The position numbers were made by a program, and so were the translations under genes. This document shows positions 1 to 8,601 of a DNA stretch of 64,000 bases, piece after piece. Origin of the DNA: Rhodobacter flavimaris (lineage in GTDB: Bacteria; Pseudomonadota; Alphaproteobacteria; Rhodobacterales; Rhodobacteraceae); NCBI RefSeq assembly GCF_021378075.1, contig NZ_JAJUOS010000004.1, forward strand, positions 62,001 to 126,000, written 5' to 3'. The notes below the pieces were generated by a model. The model saw only the letters and a list, made by a program, of their open reading frames with translations, was not told where the DNA came from and searched no databases. The stretch's first letter is position 1, and every line of letters begins with the position of its first letter.

Positions 1-1
1 C

Positions 2-688
2 TGGATCAACTGGCTCCTGCGCAAATATGGCACGGGGCACTGGACGCTGACGGTCGATCCTGATGAGTTCTTCGTCTATCCCTTCTGCGACACGCGGCCC
101 ATAGACGCGCTGACCGACTGGCTGGATACATATGACATCCGCGCCTTCCCGGCGATGATGCTGGACATGTATCCCAAGGGGCCGATCGACGCGGTGCCCT
201 ATCGCGCGGGCGACGACCCTTTCGAGACGGCCTGCTGGTTCGATGGCGGCAATTACACGATCTCGAAGAACCCCGAGTATCATAACCTCTGGATTCAGGG
301 TGGGCCGCGTGCGCGGATGTTCTTTGCCGACCGCCCGACCGAGGCGCCCTCGCTCAACAAGGTGCCGCTCGTGCGATGGGAGCGCGGATTTGCCTTCATC
401 TCCTCGACCCATATGATGCTGCCGCGCGGGCTGAACACCGTCTATGACGAATGGGGCGGAGAGAAGGTCTCGGGCTGCCTCTTGCACGCCAAGTTCATCT
501 CGCCGCTGAATGAGAAGGTCGCGGAGGAAATTCAACGGGGCGAGCATTTCGACGGTTCGCGCGAATACCGCGCCTATTCCGAGACGCTGGCGATAGAGCC
601 GGACCTCTGGTGCAAATGGTCCGAGAAATATATCAACTGGCGACAGCTTGAAATCCTTGGCCTGATGTCGAAGGGGAACTGGGCTTAG
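2..688 (+). CDS. Glycosyltransferase family 2-like protein, 5' partial
   Basis: The frame is open from base 2 with no start codon, so the N-terminus lies before the window; 228 codons are visible. The motif VDPDEFFVYP near visible residue 18 matches the acidic metal-binding region of Glyco_tranf_2_4-type glycosyltransferases found in Rhodobacterales surface-polysaccharide loci. The middle part has GGNYTISKNP and the end is rich in Trp and Tyr, typical of that group. The GT14 gene starts 3 bases after the stop, so the two are probably co-transcribed. The likely role is transfer of a sugar to a surface glycan; donor and acceptor cannot be told. The family call is moderately sure because the start is missing. 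Confidence 0.7.
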   Translation, partial: WINWLLRKYGTGHWTLTVDPDEFFVYPFCDTRPIDALTDWLDTYDIRAFPAMMLDMYPKGPIDAVPYRAGDDPFETACWFDGGNYTISKNPEYHNLWIQGGPRARMFFADRPTEAPSLNKVPLVRWERGFAFISSTHMMLPRGLNTVYDEWGGEKVSGCLLHAKFISPLNEKVAEEIQRGEHFDGSREYRAYSETLAIEPDLWCKWSEKYINWRQLEILGLMSKGNWA

Positions 689-691
689 GAC

Positions 692-2398
692 ATGGGCACG
701 ACCGTCGGCTTCATCATCCTGTGCCATACGGCGCTTCACCGGACCGCGCAGATCGCGCGGCACTGGGCCGAGCACGGCGCGCCGGTGGTTATCCATGTCG
801 ATCATCGGGTGGGCGATGCCGACTACGGGCAACTGACGTCTGCGGTCTCAGATCTCGACAACGTTTCGTTCTGCAAGCGGTTCAAATGCGACTGGGGCAC
901 CTGGTCGCTGGTGGCGGCCTCGCAGGCCGGGGCCGAGCAGATGCTGGCCCGCCACCCCGAGGTGCGGCATGTCTATCTCGCCTCGGGGGCCTGCCTGCCG
1001 CTGCGCCCGTTGCAAGAACTGGTCGACTATCTCGACGCGCGGCCCAACACCGACTTTATCGAAAGCGTGACCACGACCGATGTCGGCTGGTCGATGGGTG
1101 GCGTGGATATGGAGCGATTCACCCTGCGCTTCCCGTTCTCGTGGAAATCGCAGCGCAAGGCCTTTGACCGCTACGTCGCGCTGCAACGTCGCCTCGGCTT
1201 CAAGCGCACCATCCCCGAGGGGCTTGATCCGCATCTGGGCAGCCAGTGGTGGTGCCTGACCCGCCGCACGCTGAGCGCGATCCTGCAAGACCCCAGACGC
1301 AAGCTTTACGAGCGCTATTTCAAGAAGGTCTGGATCCCGGATGAGGCCTATTTCCAGACGCTCGTGCGGCGCTACTCGGGGGCGCTGGAAAGCCGTTCGC
1401 TGACGCTCTCGAAGTTCGATTTCCAGGGTAAGCCGCATATCTTCTACGATGACCACCTCGAGCTGCTGCGCCGCTCGGATTGCTTCGTGGCGCGCAAGGT
1501 CTGGCCCAAGGCCGACCAGCTTTATGCGACCTTCCTGGCCCCCAATCGCATGGCCGCGAGCCTAGCCGAGCCGAACCCTTCGAAGGTCGATCGCCTCTTT
1601 GCTCAGGCGGTGGAGCGGCGCACCAAGGGGCGTGCGGGGCTGTATATGCAATCGCGCTACCCGCTGCGCGGCCGCGAGAATGGCAAGACCTCGGCGCCCT
1701 ATTCGATCTTTCAGGGCTTCACCGAGCTGTTCGAGGATTTCGACGACTGGCTCGGGCGGCAGGTTGGCGCGCGGGTGCATGGGCATCTTTTCGGGCCTGA
1801 ACGGGCCGAATTCGCTGGCGCAGAGACTGTGTTCAACGGCTGCCTGTCCGACTCCGCCACCCTGCGCGACTACGATCCCCAGTCTTTTCTGGCCAGCCTG
1901 ATCTGGAACTCGCGCGGCGAGCGGCAATGTTTCATGTTCGGCCCGCGCGACACGCAAAGCCTGAACGCCTTCACCGCGGCCGATCCCAATGCGCAGATCT
2001 CGGTTGTGACGGGGGCTTGGGCGGTGCCGCTCTTCCGCTCCAACCTGACCTTTGCCGAGATCCGGCACGAGGCCGCGCGTCTGCAACAGATCGAATTCGA
2101 TCAGGTCGAGATTCTGAAATCCGTGCTGGCCAAGGCCCGCATCCGGGTCTGGAGCATGTCGGAATTCCTCGAACACCCAATGGAGAACCTGCAGGCCATC
2201 GTCGATGAGATCGCCCCGCGAAATGCCCGACGCCTGACCGAGGCGCCGCATATCGTCGATCTGACCGGCTTTGGCGGCTTCTTGCAGGCGCTGAAGAACC
2301 AGGGGATGCAGTTGCGGCTGGCCGGCCATTTCCCGACCGAGGCCGACAAGCGCCCCAACGCGCCCGCGCTGTCACGGCCCTATGTCGTGGTGAAGTGA
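692..2398 (+). CDS. Beta-1,6-N-acetylglucosaminyltransferase-like GT14 protein with long C-terminal region
   Basis: 568 residues. The N-terminal 270 or so resemble core-2/I-branching (GT14) transferases: FIILCHTALHR at the start, VVIHVDHR, then HVYLASGACLPLRP and GSQWWCLTRR. The C-terminal half (about 300-568) matches no transferase fold I know; in Rhodobacterales such proteins carry a domain of unknown function (DUF5927-like, from memory). No signal peptide is seen, so it is probably cytoplasmic or peripheral. It lies between a GT2 gene and a sulfotransferase gene with 3-base gaps on both sides, which points to a three-gene operon that builds and sulfates a surface sugar. Substrate is unknown. 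Confidence 0.78.
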   Translation: MGTTVGFIILCHTALHRTAQIARHWAEHGAPVVIHVDHRVGDADYGQLTSAVSDLDNVSFCKRFKCDWGTWSLVAASQAGAEQMLARHPEVRHVYLASGACLPLRPLQELVDYLDARPNTDFIESVTTTDVGWSMGGVDMERFTLRFPFSWKSQRKAFDRYVALQRRLGFKRTIPEGLDPHLGSQWWCLTRRTLSAILQDPRRKLYERYFKKVWIPDEAYFQTLVRRYSGALESRSLTLSKFDFQGKPHIFYDDHLELLRRSDCFVARKVWPKADQLYATFLAPNRMAASLAEPNPSKVDRLFAQAVERRTKGRAGLYMQSRYPLRGRENGKTSAPYSIFQGFTELFEDFDDWLGRQVGARVHGHLFGPERAEFAGAETVFNGCLSDSATLRDYDPQSFLASLIWNSRGERQCFMFGPRDTQSLNAFTAADPNAQISVVTGAWAVPLFRSNLTFAEIRHEAARLQQIEFDQVEILKSVLAKARIRVWSMSEFLEHPMENLQAIVDEIAPRNARRLTEAPHIVDLTGFGGFLQALKNQGMQLRLAGHFPTEADKRPNAPALSRPYVVVK

Positions 2399-2401
2399 CC
2401 G

Positions 2402-3769
2402 ATGGCGCGCTTCGACAGCTTCGTCATCCTTGCGGCGATGCGGACAGGCTCCAACCTGCTTGAAACCGCGCTGAACGCGCTGGCGGGTGTGACCTGCCAT
2501 GGCGAGGCCTTCAATCCCGTGCTGATCGGCTACCCAAAGCGCGAGACGCTTCTGGGCATGAGTTTGGCCGAGCGCGATGCCGACCCGCTGGTGCTGTGGA
2601 ACAAGATTTGCGCCGAACCCGGCCTGAGCGGCTGCCGCTATTTCCCCGATCACGATCCGCGCGTGCTTGGCGCGATGCTTGACGATCCGCGCTGCGCCAA
2701 GATCGTGCTCAGCCGCAATCCTCTGGAAAGCTATGTCAGCCTCAAGATCGCGCGGGCGACCGGCCAGTGGCGGCTTGCCGACGCGCGCCACCGCAAGGCC
2801 GTGCGGGCCGAGTTCGACGCGGCCGAGTTCGCCGCCCATGTGAAGGCCTTGCAGCAGTTTCAGCTGCATGTGCTGCACGCGCTTCAGGCCTCGGGGCAGA
2901 CGGCCTTCTATCTCGATTATGAGGATGTGCCCGATCTGGCCGTGCTGAACGGCCTGGCGCAATGGCTTGGGGTCGAGGCGCGTCTGGATGCCCTTCCCGG
3001 AAAGCTCGTGCCGCAGAACCCCGAGCCGCTGGAAGAAAAGGTCTTTGACCCGGCGGCGATGGAGGCTGGGCTTGCGCGCCTAGATCGCTTCAATCTGGCA
3101 CGCACGCCGAATTTTGAGCCCCGTCGCGGGCCGAACGTGCCCGGCTTCATGGCGCTGCGCGAGTCCGGGCTGTTGTTCATGCCGATCCGCCCGGCTCCGG
3201 ACGCGGCGATCCGCTCGTGGCTTGAGCAGTCGGGTGAGGTCGAGGACGGGTTCTCACAAAAGACCCTGCGGCAGTGGAAGCGCCGCCACCCCGGCCACCG
3301 CAGCTTTACCGTGCTGCGCCACCCGTTGTTGCGCGCCCATCTGGCCTTCTGCACGCTGCTGGAGGCCCCGGGCTTTGACGAAACGCGCAGGGTTCTGACA
3401 AAAAGCTACAAGTTGACGCTCGACGATCACGCAGCGGGGTTTCTGGCATGGCTGCGTTGGCTCAAACCGCATCTGGGCGGGCAGACCAGCCTGCCGGTGC
3501 AGCCGCTTTGGGCGAGCCAGTCGAACATGGTTCAGTCGATTTCGCAGATCGGTGCGCCCGACTTGCTCGCGCGCGAAGATCGGCTGGCCGAGGATCTGGC
3601 CTATCTCGCCCGCGCGATGGGGTTGGACGCGCCCGCCTTCACCGCGCCCGACCCGGAAACCGGGCCAGTCAAGCTGGCCGATATCTGGCAGCCCGAAATG
3701 GAAAAAGCCGCGCGAGAGGCTTATCCGCGCGACTTCCTGCAATTCGGTTTTGGGGATTGGCGCGCCTGA
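2402..3769 (+). CDS. Sulfotransferase, NodH-like, with a second sulfotransferase-like half
   Basis: 455 residues. The N-terminus FVILAAMRTGSNLLE is the 5'-phosphosulfate-binding loop of PAPS-dependent sulfotransferases of the NodH/Stf0 type. IVLSRNPLESYVSLKIA at about 101-117 fits the 3'-phosphate-binding Arg/Ser segment. The C-terminal half (about 255-430) looks like a second, degenerate unit: VLRHPLLRAHLAFC resembles the RDP-R-S motif of Sulfotransfer_2 proteins, followed by a segment ending LAEDLAYLARAMGL, but its P-loop position (LLFMPIRPAPDAA) lacks the usual Lys-Thr. It follows the GT14 gene by 3 bases. The likely role is sulfation of the glycan made by the neighbours. Its stop codon directly abuts the ptsN stop. 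Confidence 0.8.
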   Translation: MARFDSFVILAAMRTGSNLLETALNALAGVTCHGEAFNPVLIGYPKRETLLGMSLAERDADPLVLWNKICAEPGLSGCRYFPDHDPRVLGAMLDDPRCAKIVLSRNPLESYVSLKIARATGQWRLADARHRKAVRAEFDAAEFAAHVKALQQFQLHVLHALQASGQTAFYLDYEDVPDLAVLNGLAQWLGVEARLDALPGKLVPQNPEPLEEKVFDPAAMEAGLARLDRFNLARTPNFEPRRGPNVPGFMALRESGLLFMPIRPAPDAAIRSWLEQSGEVEDGFSQKTLRQWKRRHPGHRSFTVLRHPLLRAHLAFCTLLEAPGFDETRRVLTKSYKLTLDDHAAGFLAWLRWLKPHLGGQTSLPVQPLWASQSNMVQSISQIGAPDLLAREDRLAEDLAYLARAMGLDAPAFTAPDPETGPVKLADIWQPEMEKAAREAYPRDFLQFGFGDWRA

Positions 3770-3776
3770 TCAGGCG
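3763..3776. repeat. 14-bp perfect palindrome covering two abutting stop codons
   Basis: CGCCTGATCAGGCG spans the TGA of the sulfotransferase (+) and the TGA of ptsN (-), which touch with no base between them. It is too short and has no T-tract to be a clear terminator. Confidence 0.5.
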
Positions 3777-4234
3777 GCTTGCGCACCCGGCCCGGCCGTC
3801 AGAACGGCATGCAGCGCCGCCGGATCGGTATTGGCGCGCAGCTTGGCGCAAACCTCGGCGTTGCGCATGGTGCGCGACACGAGGGCGAGGGCCTTGAGAT
3901 GATCGACGCCCGAATCCTTCGGCGCGAACAGTGCGAAGACCAGATCGACCGGCAGCCGGTCCACCGCATCGAAATCGAGCGGCTTTTCAAGGCGTAGGAA
4001 CACGCCCACGACCGATTTCAGGCCGTGCAGGCGTGCATGCGGCAGGGCAACGCCATGCCCCACGCCCGTCGGGCCAAGGCTTTCGCGTTCTTGCAGCGCG
4101 TCGATCGCCTGAGAGGCATCCAGCCCGTAGGCTGAATGCGCGATTTCCGAGAGATCCTGAAACAGGCGCTTCTTGCTCGTGACGTTGACGAGCGCCTTAA
4201 CGGCGCCCGGCTTGAGCAGCGAGGATAGATCCAT
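3770..4234 (-). CDS. ptsN: Nitrogen-regulatory PTS protein EIIA-Ntr (PtsN)
   Basis: 154 residues from the ATG at 4234 (MDLSSLLKPG), chosen because AAAGGA lies 5-6 bases upstream and the N-terminus matches PtsN proteins; an open frame runs further up but has no comparable start. The protein is a single EIIA fructose/nitrogen domain with the phosphorylatable His in GHGVALPHARL. It accepts phosphate from EI-Ntr and NPr and regulates targets such as potassium transport and nitrogen or carbon metabolism in the cytoplasm. It lies 34 bases after hpf, in the conserved hpf-ptsN order, so the two are likely co-transcribed. Confidence 0.93.
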   Translation of the reverse strand: MDLSSLLKPGAVKALVNVTSKKRLFQDLSEIAHSAYGLDASQAIDALQERESLGPTGVGHGVALPHARLHGLKSVVGVFLRLEKPLDFDAVDRLPVDLVFALFAPKDSGVDHLKALALVSRTMRNAEVCAKLRANTDPAALHAVLTAGPGAQAA

Positions 4235-4268
4235 CTGTCCTTTTTCCGCGCCTGCCATCGTCAGGCGC

Positions 4269-4844
4269 TCATTTGCTGTTGCGAGGGTCGATCCAGCCCA
4301 CATTGCCGTCGTCGCGGCGATGCACGACGTTGACCCCGCCATGTTTCTCGTTGCGGAAGACGAGCATCGAGGTGTTGGACAGTTCCATCTGCATCACCGC
4401 CTCGCCGACCGAGAGCGTGGGGACCTTGGTCTCCATCTCGGCCACGATCACGGGAGCAAGGCCACCGCCGTCCTCGTGCGACTCTTCTTCATCCGCGGCG
4501 AGCACATACAGCCCGGCAGCGCCGAATTCAACAGGCTGCGAGCGTTCCTTGTGGTGATCCTTCAGCCGGCGCTTGTGGCGGCGCAGCTGTTTGTCCATCT
4601 TTTCACGGCAGGATTCGAAGGCAGCATAGACCTCGGTCGCGTGGCCCTTCGCCGAGGCGGTCAGGCCGGTCGACAGGTGAACCGTCGCTTCGCAGATATA
4701 TTCATGCGCATCGCGCGAAAACACCACGGTCGCATCCGTGGGGCGCTGCATATACTTGTCCACAGTCTCGCCCAGTTCGGACTTCACATGGGTTTGCAGT
4801 GCTTCGCCCACGTCAAGCTGTTTGCCGCTGATCTGGTACCGCAT
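4269..4844 (-). CDS. hpf: Ribosome hibernation promoting factor, long form
   Basis: 191 residues, the length of long-form HPF, with an N-terminal S30AE domain (MRYQISGKQLDVGEAL to about residue 100) and a C-terminal dimerisation domain (about 130-191, EAVMQMELSNTSMLVFRNEK). Long HPF pairs 70S ribosomes into inactive 100S dimers in stationary phase. A strong ribosome binding site (AAGGAG, 6 bases before the ATG) fixes the start. The order lptB-hpf-ptsN matches the common lptB-rpoN-hpf-ptsN cluster, but rpoN is missing: only 217 bases without a gene separate hpf from lptB. Confidence 0.95.
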   Translation of the reverse strand: MRYQISGKQLDVGEALQTHVKSELGETVDKYMQRPTDATVVFSRDAHEYICEATVHLSTGLTASAKGHATEVYAAFESCREKMDKQLRRHKRRLKDHHKERSQPVEFGAAGLYVLAADEEESHEDGGGLAPVIVAEMETKVPTLSVGEAVMQMELSNTSMLVFRNEKHGGVNVVHRRDDGNVGWIDPRNSK

Positions 4845-5061
4845 GGCTTCTCCTTCACGTCAGTGGCCCGAACCCGGACGGAATTGTCGGGGATGCGGGC
4901 CGGTTAAATCTGGGGAATCGCTGTGCGCATGGCAATGGCCGAGACGGACCGGAATCGGTCGAAAAGGGTGCTCGGGCAATGGGGCCATGTTCACGCATTT
5001 GTCTCATTTGGGAACGGATCGCGAGGGGTGTCAACGGGTGACATTCGCTGCACCGCAGCAC

Positions 5062-5820
5062 TCAGAGGATGCGGAAGTTCTGCCCAAGGTAGACGCGGCG
5101 CACGTTTTCGTCGCGCACCACCTCATCGGTGGTGCCCGACATCAGCACCTTGCCGTCATGCAGGATATAGGCGCGGTCCACGATTTCGAGCGTTTCGCGC
5201 ACGTTATGGTCGGTGATGAGCACGCCGATACCACGTTGCTTGAGCTGCGAGACCAGCGCGCGGATCTCGCCCACGGCTATCGGATCGACGCCGGCGAAGG
5301 GCTCGTCAAGCAGCAGATACTTGGGGTCGGCAGCCAGACAGCGCGCGATTTCAACCCGCCGCCGCTCGCCCCCCGATAGCGCCAGCGCAGAGGCGTGGCG
5401 CAGATGCTCGACCGAGAACTCGCCCAGCAATTCTTCCAGCCGTTCCCGACGCTTGTGCGGGTCGTGCTCGGCGATCTCAAGCACCGCCATGATGTTCTTC
5501 TCGACCGACAGGCCGCGGAAGATGGAGGCTTCCTGCGGCAGGTAGCCGATGCCCAGCTTGGCGCGGCGATACATCGGCAGGGTGGTCACGTCGCGCCCGT
5601 CGATCGTGACCTGTCCCGCATCGGGGGTGATCAGCCCGGCGACGTTGTAAAAGCAGGTGGTCTTGCCCGAGCCGTTCGGGCCCAGAAGCGCCACGACCTC
5701 GCCGCGGTTCAGCTCAAGCGAGACATCGCGGATCACCAGCCGCTTGCGATAGCTTTTGCGCAGGTTGGTGACGCGCAGACCGCCCGCACCCTCGGCCAGG
5801 CTGAGTTCAGGGGTGGCCAT
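5062..5820 (-). CDS. lptB: LPS export ABC transporter ATP-binding protein LptB
   Basis: 252 residues. It has Walker A LLGPNGSGKTT (about 46-56), the ABC signature ALSGGERRRVEIAR, and Walker B YLLLDEPFAGVDP followed by the switch His in ITDHNVRETL. It is the cytoplasmic ATPase that, with LptFG, drives lipopolysaccharide from the inner membrane onto the periplasmic Lpt bridge. Its ATG overlaps the lptA stop (base 5820 is shared), so translation is coupled. The genes order kdsD-lptC-lptA-lptB. Confidence 0.95.
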   Translation of the reverse strand: MATPELSLAEGAGGLRVTNLRKSYRKRLVIRDVSLELNRGEVVALLGPNGSGKTTCFYNVAGLITPDAGQVTIDGRDVTTLPMYRRAKLGIGYLPQEASIFRGLSVEKNIMAVLEIAEHDPHKRRERLEELLGEFSVEHLRHASALALSGGERRRVEIARCLAADPKYLLLDEPFAGVDPIAVGEIRALVSQLKQRGIGVLITDHNVRETLEIVDRAYILHDGKVLMSGTTDEVVRDENVRRVYLGQNFRIL

Positions 5821-6302
5821 CAGTTGCCTCCCGGTTGCAGGATCGTGCGCACACGCCCGTCCATCCGGCCGACGCCGGTTTTCAGATCGACGTCGAGCTT
5901 TTGCCCCGACATCACGCTGGCGCCTTGCGTCAGCAGCACATCGCCGGTCATCACGAGCCGCCCGGTGGTCACGTCATAGACCGCATCGCTGGCCTCGGCG
6001 GCCTCGGTCGGCGAGGCTAGCGTGACCCCGCCCGAGGCATGCAGCCGCGCGATCTTGGTAGTGTCCGCGCCATACTCGACCTGCACCGTCGCGGCCTGCA
6101 GGCGCATCTCGCCCTGGCCGATCACGACATTGCCCGAAAACACCGCCGTGCCATCCGCCTGGTTGATCGAGAGGCTGTCGGCGGTCACCTCGACGGGGGC
6201 TGCGGTATCGGCGCGCAGCCCGGCGAAGGCCACCTCCTGCGCCGATACGGCCACCGGTGCGAGCAGAAAAATCAGGGCAAGAATGCGCGAACGGGAGAAC
6301 AT
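5820..6302 (-). CDS. lptA: LPS transport periplasmic protein LptA
   Basis: 160 residues. A signal peptide (MFSRSRILALIFLLAPVAVS, cleavage near AQE) is followed by a single OstA/LptA jellyroll repeat domain with VEVTADSLSINQADG and AVFSGNVVIGQGEMRL, the standard LptA pattern. It forms the periplasmic bridge that passes lipopolysaccharide from LptC to the outer-membrane LptD. It starts 7 bases after lptC ends and overlaps lptB. Confidence 0.93.
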   Translation of the reverse strand: MFSRSRILALIFLLAPVAVSAQEVAFAGLRADTAAPVEVTADSLSINQADGTAVFSGNVVIGQGEMRLQAATVQVEYGADTTKIARLHASGGVTLASPTEAAEASDAVYDVTTGRLVMTGDVLLTQGASVMSGQKLDVDLKTGVGRMDGRVRTILQPGGN

Positions 6303-6309
6303 GAAAACC

Positions 6310-6909
6310 TCACTCTTGCGGCTGATATATCAGCTTTACATGCCCATTGAAAATCAGATCCTGCGAACCCGCAGCATTGGTCGTCATCAGCATCGAATCG
6401 GCATTGATGGAACCAAAGGGGCCGTCTGCCATTACCGGTTGCGGCGCTTCGAGGCGCGAGCGGTCGGTGGCGATCTGCACGATGGGCGTGGCCATGCGAT
6501 AGCCCGTAGAGGTCTGCACGCTCACCCCGTCGGACAACTGGATCCCCGCGCCGCCCGGATCAAGCAGCCCGGCCGAGGCCGTCAGATCGGTCACGAGGCC
6601 CTCTCGGGTCTCAACCTTCGCAACGAGGCCCTCGGCCGAGGCGCCAGATCCGCCATTCGGGTCGGGCCGCGCGGCGCTGGCGCGCACCGTCAGGGCGGCG
6701 CCATCCTCGGTCATGCCCGCATAGGTCGGCGAGGTCATGCGCTGCTCGCGCGCAAGTTCGGCCACATCGACCTTGGCGTAGAATTGCGCAAGCTGCGGAT
6801 CGACCTTGTCCGAGAACAAGAACAGCGTGGACAACAGTGTCAGCGCGGCCAGCGGCAGGGCAATCTTGGCCCATGCCACGATCAGCGAATGGCTGTTGTC
6901 ATAGCGCAT
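6310..6909 (-). CDS. lptC: LPS export protein LptC
   Basis: 199 residues. One N-terminal membrane helix (about 10-33, IVAWAKIALPLAALTLLSTL) anchors a periplasmic LptC/YrbK domain. This part is divergent in sequence, as usual for LptC, so the call leans on topology, size and the position between kdsD and lptA. It takes lipopolysaccharide from LptBFG and hands it to LptA. Its start codon overlaps the kdsD stop by one base (6909). Confidence 0.88.
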   Translation of the reverse strand: MRYDNSHSLIVAWAKIALPLAALTLLSTLFLFSDKVDPQLAQFYAKVDVAELAREQRMTSPTYAGMTEDGAALTVRASAARPDPNGGSGASAEGLVAKVETREGLVTDLTASAGLLDPGGAGIQLSDGVSVQTSTGYRMATPIVQIATDRSRLEAPQPVMADGPFGSINADSMLMTTNAAGSQDLIFNGHVKLIYQPQE

Positions 6910-7865
6910 CAGACCACCCCGGCGCGCAGGCAGTCGTGGATATGCAGGATGCCGACCGGGCGCCCCTGATCGACCGCGAAGAGGCAGGTGATCTTTTTCT
7001 CGTTCATCACGGCCACGGCGGATTCGGCCAGCACGCCGGGCGCGATGGTGCGCGGGTTGCGCGTCATCACCTCGGCGGCGGCGTGGCCTAGCAGGCCCTC
7101 CATGTGACGCCGCAGGTCGCCATCGGTGATGATGCCCGACAGCCGCCCCTCGGAGTCGGTGACGCCGACAACGCCAAAGCCCTTCTGGCTGATGACCAGC
7201 AGCGCCTCGGACATTGGCGTGGCCTCGGGGACCAACGGCATGTCGCCATGCATGAGGTCGGCGACCTTGGAAAGCTTTGCCCCCAGCTTGCCGCCCGGAT
7301 GGAAAGTGCGGAAATGCTCGGGCGTGAACTTGCGATGATCCATCAGCGCGACGGCCAGCGCATCGCCAAGTGCGAGCGTCATGGTGGTCGAGGTGGTGGG
7401 CACATTGCCCGTGCCGCAGGCCTCGGTCGCGCGCGGCAGCACCAGCGCGACATCGGCCTGTTTGAGCAGGGTCGAGTCGGGACGACTGGCAACACCGATC
7501 AGCGGGATCTGGAAGCGCCGGGTATGGGCGATCAGGTCGGCCAGTTCGGGCGTCTCGCCCGAGTTCGACAAGACCAGCGCCACATCGTCGCGCGTGACCA
7601 TGCCCAGATCGCCGTGGCTCGCCTCGGCCGGGTGGACGAATTGCGCGGGCGTGCCGGTCGACGCCAGCGTCGCCGCGATCTTGCGCCCGACATGGCCTGA
7701 TTTGCCCATGCCCGACACGATGACCCGGCCGCGCGCCTTCAGGATCGTCTCAACCGCCGCGACGAAGGTGCCGTTCAGGCCCGCCGCCAATTGCGCCAGC
7801 CCCTCGGCCTCGATCTCGATCACGCGGCGGGCAGTGGCGATGTAATCAGTGGTGGAAGATGTCAT
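6909..7865 (-). CDS. kdsD: Arabinose-5-phosphate isomerase, KpsF/GutQ family (KdsD)
   Basis: 318 residues: an N-terminal SIS sugar-isomerase domain (GRVIVSGMGKSGHVGRKIAA about 46-65; SNSGETPEL) and two C-terminal CBS domains (about 205-318, GIITDGDLRRHM). It interconverts ribulose 5-phosphate and arabinose 5-phosphate, the first step of Kdo synthesis for the lipopolysaccharide core. It leads the lptC-lptA-lptB genes and its start overlaps the end of the upstream exonuclease gene by 20 bases. Confidence 0.94.
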   Translation of the reverse strand: MTSSTTDYIATARRVIEIEAEGLAQLAAGLNGTFVAAVETILKARGRVIVSGMGKSGHVGRKIAATLASTGTPAQFVHPAEASHGDLGMVTRDDVALVLSNSGETPELADLIAHTRRFQIPLIGVASRPDSTLLKQADVALVLPRATEACGTGNVPTTSTTMTLALGDALAVALMDHRKFTPEHFRTFHPGGKLGAKLSKVADLMHGDMPLVPEATPMSEALLVISQKGFGVVGVTDSEGRLSGIITDGDLRRHMEGLLGHAAAEVMTRNPRTIAPGVLAESAVAVMNEKKITCLFAVDQGRPVGILHIHDCLRAGVV

Positions 7866-8460
7866 TGGGCTCCTCCCACCCCATCAGGTCCAGCTGCGCG
7901 CGGGCGGGCAGGAAATCGAAGCACGCTTTCGCCAACCCGGTGCGGCCCTCGCGTGCCAGGCGCTCGACCAGGACTTCGCGCAGACGGTGCAGGTAGAGCA
8001 CGTCCGAGGCCGCGTATTCGAGCTGCGCCGGCGTCAGCTCCGCCGCACCCCAGTCCGAGGTCTGCTGCTGCTTCGAGATATCCACGCCCGCCAGTTCTTG
8101 CAGCAGGTATTTCAGCCCATGACGGTCGGTGAAGGTGCGCACCATCTTGGACGCGATCTTGGTGCAGAACACCGGGGCGGTGACGACGCCAAAGGCATTA
8201 TACAGCGCGGCGATGTCGAATCGCGCGAAGTGGAACAGTTTCTCGACGCCCGGATCGGCCAGCATCGCGCAGAGGCGCGGTGCCTCGCTCTGGCCCTTTG
8301 CGATCTGCACCAAATGCGCGTTACCGTCGCCTGAGGAAAGCTGCACAAGGCACAACCGGTCGCGGCGCGGGTCGAGCCCCATAGTTTCGGTGTCGATGGC
8401 AACCACGGGCCCAAGGGTCAGCCCCTCGGGCAGGTCGTTCTGATGCAGGTAAATGGCCAC
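7846..8460 (-). CDS. Ribonuclease D-like 3'-5' exonuclease, short form
   Basis: 204 residues from GTG at 8460. This start is chosen because AAGAGGAT precedes it and the protein then begins MAIYLHQNDLP. The DEDD exonuclease fold is clear: AIDTETMGL holds the first Asp/Glu pair, FHFARFD the second Asp, and YAASDVLYLHRL the last Asp with Tyr (DEDDy). It lacks the HRDC domains of E. coli RNase D, so it is the short alphaproteobacterial form. Likely role: trimming 3' ends of tRNA or other structured RNA. Its 3' end overlaps kdsD by 20 bases, so it probably heads that operon. Confidence 0.85.
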   Translation of the reverse strand: MAIYLHQNDLPEGLTLGPVVAIDTETMGLDPRRDRLCLVQLSSGDGNAHLVQIAKGQSEAPRLCAMLADPGVEKLFHFARFDIAALYNAFGVVTAPVFCTKIASKMVRTFTDRHGLKYLLQELAGVDISKQQQTSDWGAAELTPAQLEYAASDVLYLHRLREVLVERLAREGRTGLAKACFDFLPARAQLDLMGWEEPNDIFHH

Positions 8461-8571
8461 GCCGGATCCTCTTCGTCTTGTCGGCGCAGATATAATCCCT
8501 TTGTGCGGGCTTTGCCAACGCAACCCGGTTGGTTCAGGGTGGGGATACGGCGAACTGGCGCCGATTTGAGC

Positions 8572-8595
8572 GCGGCAGCCCTCGCGGGCTGCCGC
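8572..8595 (-). terminator. Stem-loop after the transglutaminase-like gene
   Basis: A perfect 10-bp stem (GCGGCAGCCC with GGGCTGCCGC) and a 4-base loop lie 6 bases past the stop at 8602. There is no T-tract, so it may stop transcription weakly or protect the 3' end. Confidence 0.55.
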
Positions 8596-8601
8596 AGATG
8601 A

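Noticed and set aside
3770..4342. ptsN start at 4342 or 4258
   Set aside because: The start at 4234 has AAAGGA and matches the usual PtsN N-terminus (MDLSSLLKPG); the extra residues show no family similarity.
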